Source: Terriglobia bacterium (GTDB taxonomy: Bacteria > Acidobacteriota > Terriglobia > UBA7540). Taken from it: DNA of 11,212 nt. Made by a program: the position numbers and the translations under genes. The notes below the pieces were generated by a model. The model saw nothing but the letters and a program-made list of their open reading frames with translations, was not told where the DNA came from and searched no databases. Positions 1 through 6,014 of this stretch are shown one piece after another (within the stretch, counting starts at the first letter, position 1; each line of letters starts with the position of its first letter). The DNA lies in the NCBI GenBank assembly GCA_030036915.1, contig JASHSC010000594.1:1-11212 (forward strand). Direction: 5' to 3'.

Positions 1-1356
1 AAAACCCTTTACGCGCGCGACGCGGACCACCTGTTCATTCCCGCCTCCAACATGAAGATGTTCACCACCGCTGCGGCGCTGGAAAAGCTCGGCCCGGACT
101 ACACCTTCCACACAACTGTGGAAAGTGATGCCGCGCCGGACGCCGAAGGCCGCGTGTGGGACCTTTACCTCGTCGGCCGCGGCGACCCGAACCTTGGCCC
201 GCGCACTTTCCCCTACGTCTACCACGGCGCCGAGCAGGCTCCTGACACCTTCATCCAGCAGCTTGCCGACCAGGTGAAGGCCCGCGGCGTGCGCCAAGTG
301 GTGCGCAAAATCGTCGCGGATGACAGCTATTTTGTCTGGGAACCCTTCGCCCCCAACTGGGCTGCCGACGATCTCGAGTGGGGCTACGGAGCGCCCGTTA
401 CCGCCCTGGCTTTCAATGACAATTTGCTGACGCTGCACATCAAGCCGGGAGAAAAGCCCGGGGACGAAGCCCAGACGTTCCTCGAACCCGTGGCGGACTA
501 TTATCTGCTTCGCAATAACATTCTGACGGCCGAAAAAGGCTCCGAGCAGCATTACTTTCTCGATCGCCGCCCCGGAACAATGGAGTTGGATCTCTGGGGC
601 CACGTTCCCCTCGATGGCAGCGAGAACCTTGAAACTGTGGCCATCTACAATCCTCCCGAGCTCGTGGGGGAATTGCTCCGCGCCGCACTCCGCGCGCGTG
701 GAATCGTAGCGGATTGCCCCATCGAGGTCCGCCGCTCAACACGCTGGGCGGCTGCTTCACCGCCCAATCCCGCTCCTGCCGAGCCCGCCCGCGTGGTGCT
801 GGCGGACCACGCCTCGCCCCCGCTGCGCGAGGCCATCAAGGTAGTCAACAAAGAGAGCGAAAACCTCCATGCGGAGATGCTCCTACGCACGCTGGGCCGC
901 GAGGTGAATCATCGTGGCAGCCTGGCCGGCGGGCTTGCCGCGCTGAACGCATTCCTCCAGCAGCAGGTCGGCATTCCACCGGACGAAACTTACATTTCGG
1001 ACGGCTCCGGTCTCTCCCGCGAGGACCTGGTGTCGCCTGACGCCGCCGTGAGGCTGCTCGTCCACATGGCGAATTCGCCGAACTTCCAGGCTTATTTTGA
1101 CTCTCTGCCCATTGCCGGACTTGACGGCACACTGATCCACCGCTTCAGCAGCGATGAAATGAAGGAAAAAATTCGCGCCAAAACCGGCTCCGTGCAGCAC
1201 GTCGACACCCTCTCCGGCTACATGGAACTGCCTTCCGGAAGGCGTGTGGTTTTTTCGGTGATGACCAATAATCTGTATCTGCTGAACAACTCCGGCGAGG
1301 CAACGCTGGATTTGGTGACCGAAGCGATTTATCGTTGGTTTTCAAGAAGGGAGTGA
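1..1356 (+). CDS. dacB: D-alanyl-D-alanine carboxypeptidase/endopeptidase, PBP4 (peptidase S13) type, 5' truncated
   Basis: A class C penicillin-binding protein that trims or cleaves D-Ala cross-links of peptidoglycan in the periplasm. The reading frame is open from base 1, before the first internal ATG at 52, so the gene enters from the left and 451 codons are visible. All three serine-acyltransferase motifs are present: SxxK as S-N-M-K at 46-57 (nucleophile codon 46-48), SxN as S-E-N at 856-864, and KTG(S) at 1180-1191. The family signature DGSGLSR is at 1000-1020. The long insertion between SxxK and SxN is typical of PBP4/DacB and separates it from the smaller DacA type. Only the signal peptide and first strand should be missing (E. 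coli DacB has its serine near residue 62; here it is visible residue 16). The C-terminus looks complete. The 168-bp gap to the next gene suggests separate transcription. Confidence 0.95.
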   Translation, partial: KTLYARDADHLFIPASNMKMFTTAAALEKLGPDYTFHTTVESDAAPDAEGRVWDLYLVGRGDPNLGPRTFPYVYHGAEQAPDTFIQQLADQVKARGVRQVVRKIVADDSYFVWEPFAPNWAADDLEWGYGAPVTALAFNDNLLTLHIKPGEKPGDEAQTFLEPVADYYLLRNNILTAEKGSEQHYFLDRRPGTMELDLWGHVPLDGSENLETVAIYNPPELVGELLRAALRARGIVADCPIEVRRSTRWAAASPPNPAPAEPARVVLADHASPPLREAIKVVNKESENLHAEMLLRTLGREVNHRGSLAGGLAALNAFLQQQVGIPPDETYISDGSGLSREDLVSPDAAVRLLVHMANSPNFQAYFDSLPIAGLDGTLIHRFSSDEMKEKIRAKTGSVQHVDTLSGYMELPSGRRVVFSVMTNNLYLLNNSGEATLDLVTEAIYRWFSRRE

Positions 1357-1377
1357 GGGGATTCTGCTTCCAGGTTT

Positions 1378-1461
1378 AAGAGCTCTCACCGCAGAGCACA
1401 CAGAGGGCCACAGAGAGGTCTTTCTCTGTGAAACTCCGTGCCCTCTGTGGTGGAAGCTCTT
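1378..1461. repeat. Imperfect palindromic intergenic repeat (CACAGAG/CTCTGTG type)
   Basis: The dacB-LOG gap contains a long interrupted hairpin. Three nested arms pair: 1378-1384 (AAGAGCT) with 1455-1461, 1399-1407 (CACAGAGGG) with 1441-1449, and 1409-1416 (CACAGAGA) with 1423-1430, leaving a 6-nt apical loop and an asymmetric bulge at 1431-1440. The repeated CACAGAG words resemble short palindromic elements I recall as dispersed in intergenic regions of Acidobacteriota and other soil bacteria; that is from memory, not from a search. It lacks a T-tract, so it is not a classical intrinsic terminator, although such a fold could protect the dacB mRNA 3' end. Confidence 0.6.
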
Positions 1462-1494
1462 CCTGAAGGTCTGAATCACCTGAATAGCTTGACT

Positions 1495-1507
1495 CATTGA
1501 ATCAATG
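1495..1507. promoter_or_regulatory. Short perfect inverted repeat upstream of the LOG-like gene
   Basis: CATTGA and TCAATG flank a single central A, 17 bases before the ATG and just before the GGAAG ribosome-binding sequence at 1510-1514. It could be an operator or hairpin near the translation start. A 6-bp arm can arise by chance, and I see no clear -35/-10 pair beside it. Confidence 0.2.
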
Positions 1508-1524
1508 TTGGAAGAAACCACGCA

Positions 1525-2082
1525 ATGAAAATCGTCACCATCTTCGGCAGCTCACTGCCGCGGGAAGGCAGCGCGGCTTATGCTCAGGCTGAACGCCTGG
1601 GCCGCCTGCTGGCGGAGACCGGCTATGCAATTTGCAACGGGGGGTACGGCGGCCTGATGGAAGCCAGCGCGCGGGGTGCTCGCGCCGCCGGCGGGCACAC
1701 GATTGGAATCACCTGCGTCGTCTGGCCGCGCCCGGCCAATCCATACATCGTCGATGAAGTCCGCACACCCAGTTTTCCCCAGCGCTTGATGACCCTCATC
1801 GAGCGCGGCGATGCTTACATCGTTCTGCCGGGCGGCACGGGAACGCTCGCCGAGCTGGCTCTGACCTGGGAGCTGATGAACAAAGGCGCGCTCTCCAAGA
1901 CCGTAGGAGGCCGCAAGCCCCTGCTGGCAATGGTTCCTTATTGGCAGCCCGTCATCGAATGCCTGAAGCAGGAAATTCAGCTCATCACAGCCGAATCTAC
2001 CGCTCCCGCCCCCGCAATTGACATCGTTACGCTCGTTGAAACGCCGGAACAAATGATTGAGGCTTTGCGGAAGGAAACCTAA
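1525..2082 (+). CDS. LOG family / TIGR00725-like Rossmann-fold protein (putative nucleotide 5'-monophosphate phosphoribohydrolase)
   Basis: A 185-residue cytoplasmic protein of the 'lysine decarboxylase-like' LOG superfamily. Members with known activity release the base from (cytokinin or purine) nucleoside 5'-monophosphates; none is a true lysine decarboxylase. The N-terminus has the Rossmann strand KIVTIFGSS (residues 2-10). The glycine-rich NGGYGGLMEA is at 38-47 and the phosphate-binding PGGTGTLAE at 102-110, with Glu110 in the catalytic position. Arg87 probably matches the catalytic Arg of the family's RK pair, but the following residue is Leu88, not Lys, so cytokinin-type activity is not assured. 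Length is normal. The ATG at 1525 is supported by GGAAG at 1510-1514, 10 nt upstream. The stop lies only 10 bp from the convergent stop of the membrane gene. Substrate unknown. Confidence 0.85.
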   Translation: MKIVTIFGSSLPREGSAAYAQAERLGRLLAETGYAICNGGYGGLMEASARGARAAGGHTIGITCVVWPRPANPYIVDEVRTPSFPQRLMTLIERGDAYIVLPGGTGTLAELALTWELMNKGALSKTVGGRKPLLAMVPYWQPVIECLKQEIQLITAESTAPAPAIDIVTLVETPEQMIEALRKET

Positions 2083-2092
2083 TTCCGCTCGG

Positions 2093-2776
2093 TCAGGCGT
2101 GGGCTGGTGCGCGGGGGCGGCGCACATTTAAAAGCAGGAACGGAAATACCCCGAGGAGCAGGTAAGGGCATAGGCGCAATGTGTCTAGCCAGAAACCGTA
2201 CAGAGACATTCCGCCAAACCAGTAAAAGTGGTGTCCGTGGGCGAGCTCTATAAGTGCGCTCATGACTAAAATGACTGGATGTATAAGCCAAGTCGATAGC
2301 CCGGCCATCAGCCGCTGCCAGAATCTGCCGCCCGCAGACCAGGACAGTAGACCCCCCATCGCACCTTCCAAAATTAGGAAGAACACCCCTCCCAGTGGGA
2401 GCACTGGACTCTGCAGGATCAATTGGCCATTCGGGTAACGAATTGCATGCTCAAGCATGTACCAGAAACTCAGCTTTACAAACCAAAGGTGGGCAGCCGT
2501 GACGAAGAGAGCCGGCATCCAAAAGGAGCTCTTCCAATCCGCCGCAAATTCACTCCCGCGCAGGGCGAGAGAAATTCTACGCCGCAGCACAGCCTCATCT
2601 CCGATGGCGGCAAGGGCGCGCGCGGCAGCCTCTTGTTCGGTCAGGCCCTCGATCCGCGCCCGCTCATAGAGGTCTTCCAGGTGCCCGGCCAGTTCGCTCG
2701 CCACCTCTGCCTGCTGTTCGGCGCTCGCGCCAAGCCCCTGCAATCGTGACCTGATGATCGCTTCCCAATCAGGCAT
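2093..2776 (-). CDS. Integral membrane protein with N-terminal HAAS/permease-prefix-like helical domain
   Basis: A 227-residue protein of unknown function. Residues 1-75 are charged and helical, with the pattern W-E-x-I-x-x-R-L ... EVASELAGHLEDLYERA ... GLTEQEAAARALAAIGD. This resembles the HAAS/'permease prefix' domain that partners PadR-like regulators and often precedes FtsX-type ABC permeases. The rest holds about four hydrophobic segments (roughly 84-109, 122-145, 155-178, 200-217) and ends in a short basic tail. No FtsX/MacB permease domain or ATPase follows, so this is a stand-alone HAAS-plus-TM protein. Its ATG lies inside the end of padR (8-bp overlap, ATGCCTGA), indicating translational coupling. 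It probably senses or transmits an envelope signal with PadR; that role is inferred from synteny. The domain name rests on pattern memory. Confidence 0.75.
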   Translation of the reverse strand: MPDWEAIIRSRLQGLGASAEQQAEVASELAGHLEDLYERARIEGLTEQEAAARALAAIGDEAVLRRRISLALRGSEFAADWKSSFWMPALFVTAAHLWFVKLSFWYMLEHAIRYPNGQLILQSPVLPLGGVFFLILEGAMGGLLSWSAGGRFWQRLMAGLSTWLIHPVILVMSALIELAHGHHFYWFGGMSLYGFWLDTLRLCPYLLLGVFPFLLLNVRRPRAPAHA

Positions 2777-3113
2777 GAGCCACCCCCCTCAAGCGGTGTA
2801 GCGCCCCGAAAAATGCCTTCCATTCTTCTGTGGCCGAAACGAGCTGCCGGCGGCCCGAATGCGTCAGACGGTAACAGCGCCGCCGCCGGCCGCTGGGCGC
2901 CGTTTCCCACCGCCCCGCAATCCATCCCCGCCGCTCCATGACGTAGAGCATGGGGTAAAGCGAAGCCAGCGTGAAGCTCAGAACGCCCTCGGTGGTCTTT
3001 TCAATGCGGCGGGCAATCTCATAACCGTGCAGCCGCCCGTCCGCGAGCACGCTGAGGATGGCCACCTCGGCGCTGCCGCGCTTGATTGCCGGAGTGAGCC
3101 CTTTCAGCCTCAT
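2769..3113 (-). CDS. PadR family transcriptional regulator
   Basis: A 114-residue DNA-binding protein with the PadR winged helix-turn-helix. The core begins at KRGSAEVAILSVLADG (residues 11-26), continues with the diagnostic LHGYEIARRIEK (28-39), then SFTLASLYPMLYVMERRGWI and the beta-wing RRRRCYRLTHSGRRQL. The C-terminal helix (about 88-114) is short, as in the ~110-residue PadR-s2 type that dimerises through one helix. PadR proteins are usually ligand-responsive repressors that bind dyads at their own promoters, and a suitable dyad lies directly upstream. The stop overlaps the start of the HAAS-like membrane gene, making a two-gene operon. The ATG at 3113 is the only good start and has no Shine-Dalgarno sequence, in line with the promoter position. 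The ligand is unknown. Confidence 0.93.
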   Translation of the reverse strand: MRLKGLTPAIKRGSAEVAILSVLADGRLHGYEIARRIEKTTEGVLSFTLASLYPMLYVMERRGWIAGRWETAPSGRRRRCYRLTHSGRRQLVSATEEWKAFFGALHRLRGVAHA

Positions 3114-3117
3114 AGCT

Positions 3118-3141
3118 ATGAATCCTATACGTAGGAGTCAT
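3118..3141. promoter_or_regulatory. Probable PadR operator: 24-bp dyad over the -10 region
   Basis: The sequence has the form ATGA-n-TCCTA-n4-TAGGA-n-TCAT. Nine base pairs of each half are exact inverted matches; only the inner four bases and one position per arm differ. It covers the -10 hexamer and ends 4 bp before the ATG, an ideal position for repression by blocking RNA polymerase. PadR proteins generally bind such dyads at their own promoters; assigning this dyad to this PadR is inference. Confidence 0.7.
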
Positions 3142-3150
3142 GTCTGTCAA
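3122..3150 (-). promoter_or_regulatory. Sigma70-type promoter of the padR operon
   Basis: On the minus strand, a consensus -35 TTGACA (3150-3145) and -10 TAGGAT (3127-3122, 4 of 6 matches to TATAAT) are separated by exactly 17 bp. The -10 ends only 8 nt before the padR ATG, so initiation 6-8 nt downstream gives an mRNA with almost no leader. The -35 starts 15 bp after the stop of the upstream GIDE gene, so padR can be expressed independently of it. Confidence 0.7.
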
Positions 3151-3164
3151 GTACCGCCTATGAG

Positions 3165-5204
3165 CTACACCCATTTCACGCCTTCAACGAGCAGTATGAG
3201 CAACCCGACGCAGATGATGGTTATTGCAGCGCCCGCAAAGATCGAGAGGGCGGCGCGCCAGCGCAGCCATCCCTCGACTTGCTCCTCAGTCCCACAGGAA
3301 ACCACAAAGGGTGTGCCCCCTGCGATCATGTTATGGTCCTCTTCGTCCTTTGGTTGTGGATTTTCCACGCAGGTTCCCGTCACATTCAACCGCTGGCCCG
3401 GCAGGATGCAGTACTCCCTAAACGTCAGGCGCTCGAAAAGGGCGGTGTGGTCGTCGGAAGCACCGAAGTGCCGAAAGGCCCAGAAGCGTAGTTCCTGGTC
3501 AGAGGGTTCACCCGCCCGCGAAGAATTTTCCTTGGTTTTTACCACACGCTCTGCGGTCCCGCCACGGACCAAATCCAATTCCGCTCCCTGCGGGTTCACC
3601 AGCACCCTGCCGCTGGCGTCTTGCAAATAAAAATTTACGGCCTTCGTGTAGGGCAGAAACGGACCCACAGCACCGGTTTTGACCTCAACCCTGTAACCAA
3701 AGCAAGGCGTCTTGGTCACCGGGCTGGTCAAGCGTTCATCGCCGGCGGCCTGGCCGCAAACGTGCGCCACACCCATCGCGACGCCCGCAATCGGAGTCTC
3801 GGGCGTGTCCTCCACCACTCGAAGGTTGCCAAATGTACTGAGACCAGCAATGAACACAATGAACCCGATGAGTGCCCCAACGGCGAGCATGATAGCGACA
3901 GCCGCACCCCCGGAATCTTCGTCGGAGTCGTCGCGCGACGACGCATAGAAGTGAAGAACCGAAAGGCTGGCTTGCGCGCTGTGCGTCAACCCGCCATTAC
4001 GAGGGTTGCCGCTGCCTGAAATCCCGGTGATCGTGACCGAGAACGTGCGATCCGCCTTACCGCTTGTCTCTAAAGTCAACTCGCTGCCTGCGCCGTGGCT
4101 CCCGCTCAGCGCCACGGATTGGGGTGAAAAACGGCACTTTGCGAGGGCGGGCGAAGTGGCGCAGGAAAGCGACACGGTGCCCTGGAAGCCGTTTACAGGC
4201 CGGATTTCTATGTCGTAACTTTTCTTGCTTCCAGCCTCGATGGAAAATCCAAGGGATGCAGAGATTTCAAAATCGGTTACTGTGTGCCGAACGATGGCGG
4301 GGACAACGATGAATTTCCTGTCTCCCTTGTAATCTGCCATCAAGGTATCCGACGCATTGCGCATGATGAGGGAGCAGTGGCCTTCTTCGACCGTGGCCTC
4401 ACAAGTGCTATCGGACGCCGTCACCACGACCGTGCCGGTGGGAGTGGGGCCCGCAGCCCGCCCGGCAAGGGGGGCCAATTTGAAACTCACCGTCACGGGC
4501 TGCCCTACCACCGACGGGTTCGGTGTCGCCTCGGTCGTGAGAGAAAATGGGATCATCCAACCGCCCGTGCGGAGATAGGCCCCGGTCTGGTCCGGGGCCA
4601 CGGAGTTGGGCTGATTGGGATGGTTGGAACTGTTCCCCCCTGAGCCGGTGGAGCCACGGTAGCCTGTGGGGGAACCTGGCGCGGCTTGTGACCCTTCCCC
4701 AGGGCCATTCGAAGGCGCGGGCAGGGGAGACGGCGCCCACGGAGCGGGATGCGCTCGGTAATTCGTGGCGTCCTGGCAGCAGTGCTGAATACTCAGGCTG
4801 CACGCCTTGTCAGCGTCGGCGAGCGCATGATTATCATCATGGAGCCAGGAATAAGCGGCGCCGCGCTCGCAGTATGCCCGGCCATCCTCGGGATGCCGCT
4901 GGATGTATACTGCCCAGTATTGGACGATTGTTTGCCAATGGCCTCTCTTGGCGAACATGGCGGCGAGCGCTTCGTAGGCTTCAAAGCGGTTGGGATCGAT
5001 CGCCATGGATGCATGGAAATCGGCCTCGGCGAGATCGTCATCGCCGCTCCGCGCCTCGGCCAGCCCACGCTGAAGGTATTGTTGAGCCTGGCTGGACAAA
5101 TCTCGAGCGACATTCGACCCGCGGGCGGCGGGTCCGTTGTCCTGGGCCACCGTCGGGCTCACCAGCCACACTACAAGCACAATCGCGGATACCAGACGTT
5201 GCAC
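3165..5204 (-). CDS. Envelope protein: signal peptide, TPR, two Ig-like domains, TM, GIDE/BAM-like domain, TM
   Basis: A 679-residue multidomain protein of unknown function. Order: signal peptide (1-20, cut likely after TVA); TPR-like helices (about 36-140, with LAEADFHASMAIDPNRFEAY); a Pro/Gly/Ser/Asn-rich linker (about 150-210); a bacterial Ig-like domain (about 218-310, 'PNPSVVGQPVTVSF ... PTGTVVV'); a second Ig-like domain (about 312-416, 'GFQGTVSLSC ... CRFSPQSVALSGS'); an acidic patch; TM1 (433-455); a GIDE/BAM-like domain (about 462-640, opening VVEDTPETPIAGVAMG, then LTSPVTKTPCFGY and DASGRVLVNPQGA); TM2 (651-674). The GIDE domain is named after the mitochondrial E3 ligase MULAN/GIDE, but no RING finger is present, so ligase activity is not implied. 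LRWR before TM2 supports a cytoplasmic GIDE domain with TPR and Ig parts outside. The start is GTG at 5204-5202 with AGGTGG (5214-5209) four bases upstream, placed right at the signal peptide. It lies upstream of padR but has its own promoter. Confidence 0.8.
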   Translation of the reverse strand: MQRLVSAIVLVVWLVSPTVAQDNGPAARGSNVARDLSSQAQQYLQRGLAEARSGDDDLAEADFHASMAIDPNRFEAYEALAAMFAKRGHWQTIVQYWAVYIQRHPEDGRAYCERGAAYSWLHDDNHALADADKACSLSIQHCCQDATNYRAHPAPWAPSPLPAPSNGPGEGSQAAPGSPTGYRGSTGSGGNSSNHPNQPNSVAPDQTGAYLRTGGWMIPFSLTTEATPNPSVVGQPVTVSFKLAPLAGRAAGPTPTGTVVVTASDSTCEATVEEGHCSLIMRNASDTLMADYKGDRKFIVVPAIVRHTVTDFEISASLGFSIEAGSKKSYDIEIRPVNGFQGTVSLSCATSPALAKCRFSPQSVALSGSHGAGSELTLETSGKADRTFSVTITGISGSGNPRNGGLTHSAQASLSVLHFYASSRDDSDEDSGGAAVAIMLAVGALIGFIVFIAGLSTFGNLRVVEDTPETPIAGVAMGVAHVCGQAAGDERLTSPVTKTPCFGYRVEVKTGAVGPFLPYTKAVNFYLQDASGRVLVNPQGAELDLVRGGTAERVVKTKENSSRAGEPSDQELRFWAFRHFGASDDHTALFERLTFREYCILPGQRLNVTGTCVENPQPKDEEDHNMIAGGTPFVVSCGTEEQVEGWLRWRAALSIFAGAAITIICVGLLILLVEGVKWV

Positions 5205-5243
5205 GTCGCCACCTGAGATTGGGGGTCGCCCGGAATGATGGTC

Positions 5244-5272
5244 ATCCTACCCACAAATGGCGATCATGACAA
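5244..5272 (-). promoter_or_regulatory. Putative sigma70 promoter of the GIDE-domain gene
   Basis: On the minus strand TTGTCA (5272-5267; 5 of 6 to TTGACA) and TAGGAT (5249-5244; 4 of 6) are 17 bp apart, about 40 bp before the GTG start. The -10 hexamer is identical to that of padR. The leader would be about 32 nt and include the AGGTGG ribosome-binding site. Confidence 0.5.
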
Positions 5273-5429
5273 GCCAGAAAGAACCTATACAAGCTGGACA
5301 GTGGCAGAGGACAGTTGCTAGTGGCTCGCAAAGGTAGTGACCCGAAAGGCGCGCCAACTTTACGCTACACGATTAAGCGCTCATACGTACCAATGTTCGG
5401 CCGGGAGATCGCACCGGAAAAACCAGGGA

Positions 5430-5756
5430 TTATTCACTCCTTATCCCGAACATGAGCGCAAGCACAGTGCGAGATCGAACGGTAAAGCAGAATTCACATT
5501 GCCGGAAGCATTCCTGTGAACTGGCAGGGACTTCAGAAGTCTCGAAGTATCCAAGCTCTGAGTTTGGTTCGATGGGGAGTTCAGCCGTTGCATGTTCACC
5601 GGCAAAAGACAACTTGTTATTAGAAACGTCGACGAGTTGTGCCAGAAACCTGTGCTCTTGATTTTTGCCCAGGAACGCAAAGAGGGAAAACCAGCGGCCG
5701 CTATCTTTCCACTCGTTGAATAGAACTCGCGCCTCTGCGGAAGATACGGGGATCAT
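5430..5756 (-). CDS. Small hypothetical protein (108 aa), 'LFNEWK' type
   Basis: I do not recognise a characterised family. The protein is soluble, without signal peptide or TM segment. The N-terminal half looks like a real small domain: helix SAEARVLFNEWK (6-17), then alternating hydrophobic strands (WFSLFAFLGK, HRFLAQLVDVSNNKLSFAG, TAELPI), which suggests one helix packed on a small beta sheet. I associate similar short proteins with Acidobacteriota, from memory. The C-terminal third is Cys/Phe-rich (ECFRQCEFCF) and less convincing. GC content is lower than in the neighbours. The ATG at 5756 has only a weak AGAAG-like sequence about 9 nt upstream. The gene stands alone, 225 bp upstream of the GIDE gene. 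It may be a real but poorly expressed or decaying gene. Confidence 0.5.
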   Translation of the reverse strand: MIPVSSAEARVLFNEWKDSGRWFSLFAFLGKNQEHRFLAQLVDVSNNKLSFAGEHATAELPIEPNSELGYFETSEVPASSQECFRQCEFCFTVRSRTVLALMFGIRSE

Positions 5757-5865
5757 GCTTCAACTTCTCGACGGGCTGGAAAGGGGGCGACGGTTCCAAA
5801 ATTGAAAGCCTGCGTGAGGTCCGGTCTCCCACCGATCACCAAATTAGGCGGTAACACGTCAGGAA

Positions 5866-5895
5866 GGTATAAAGAAAACACAAGCAAACTGTGAA
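5866..5895 (-). promoter_or_regulatory. Weak candidate promoter for the small hypothetical gene
   Basis: TTCACA (5895-5890) and TATACC (5871-5866) on the minus strand are 18 bp apart and would give a leader of about 100 nt. The surrounding sequence is AT-rich compared with the rest of the window. Chance occurrence is quite possible. Confidence 0.25.
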
Positions 5896-5975
5896 GATGA
5901 TCTAGTTCGATATTATTTGATACCGTGGCTCAAGTCTCGTATCCCATATCCCTTTTCGCGTGAACCTTATCCCGT

Positions 5976-6004
5976 TTCCCGAACCTCCGTTTCCCGTCTA
6001 CAAT
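5976..6004 (+). promoter_or_regulatory. Putative mutS2 promoter with near-leaderless start
   Basis: TACAAT (5999-6004) matches the -10 consensus at 5 of 6 positions. Exactly 17 bp upstream is TTCCCG (5976-5981), a poor -35 (3 of 6). The -10 ends 10 nt before the GTG start of mutS2, so the transcript would have a leader of only about 2-5 nt, and no Shine-Dalgarno sequence is present. The -35 overlaps a repeated TTTCCCG word. Confidence 0.45.
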
Positions 6005-6014
6005 AACTGTTCTA

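Larger units (their letters stand above)
5757..6014. other. Divergent intergenic region between the small hypothetical gene and mutS2
   Basis: These 258 bp lack a convincing gene on either strand. The middle (about 5840-5930) is AT-rich. The right part (5941-5997) is a pyrimidine-rich run with recurring ATCCC/TTTCCCG words, including GTTTCCCG at 5974-5981 and 5989-5996 (15-bp period). The region should hold both divergent promoters. Confidence 0.6.

Noticed and set aside
1552..2127. 191-codon open frame on the minus strand over the LOG-like gene
   Set aside because: It lies opposite a gene with clear motifs, and its translation is Arg/Ala/Gln-rich without recognisable structure.
3058..3630. 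190-codon open frame on the plus strand opposite padR and the GIDE gene
   Set aside because: It crosses the padR promoter and runs antisense to two supported genes; the Ser/Pro-rich translation looks like a shadow.
3165..5204. Ubiquitin E3 ligase function for the GIDE-domain protein
   Set aside because: The family name comes from a eukaryotic ligase, but no RING finger or zinc-ligand pattern follows the domain here.
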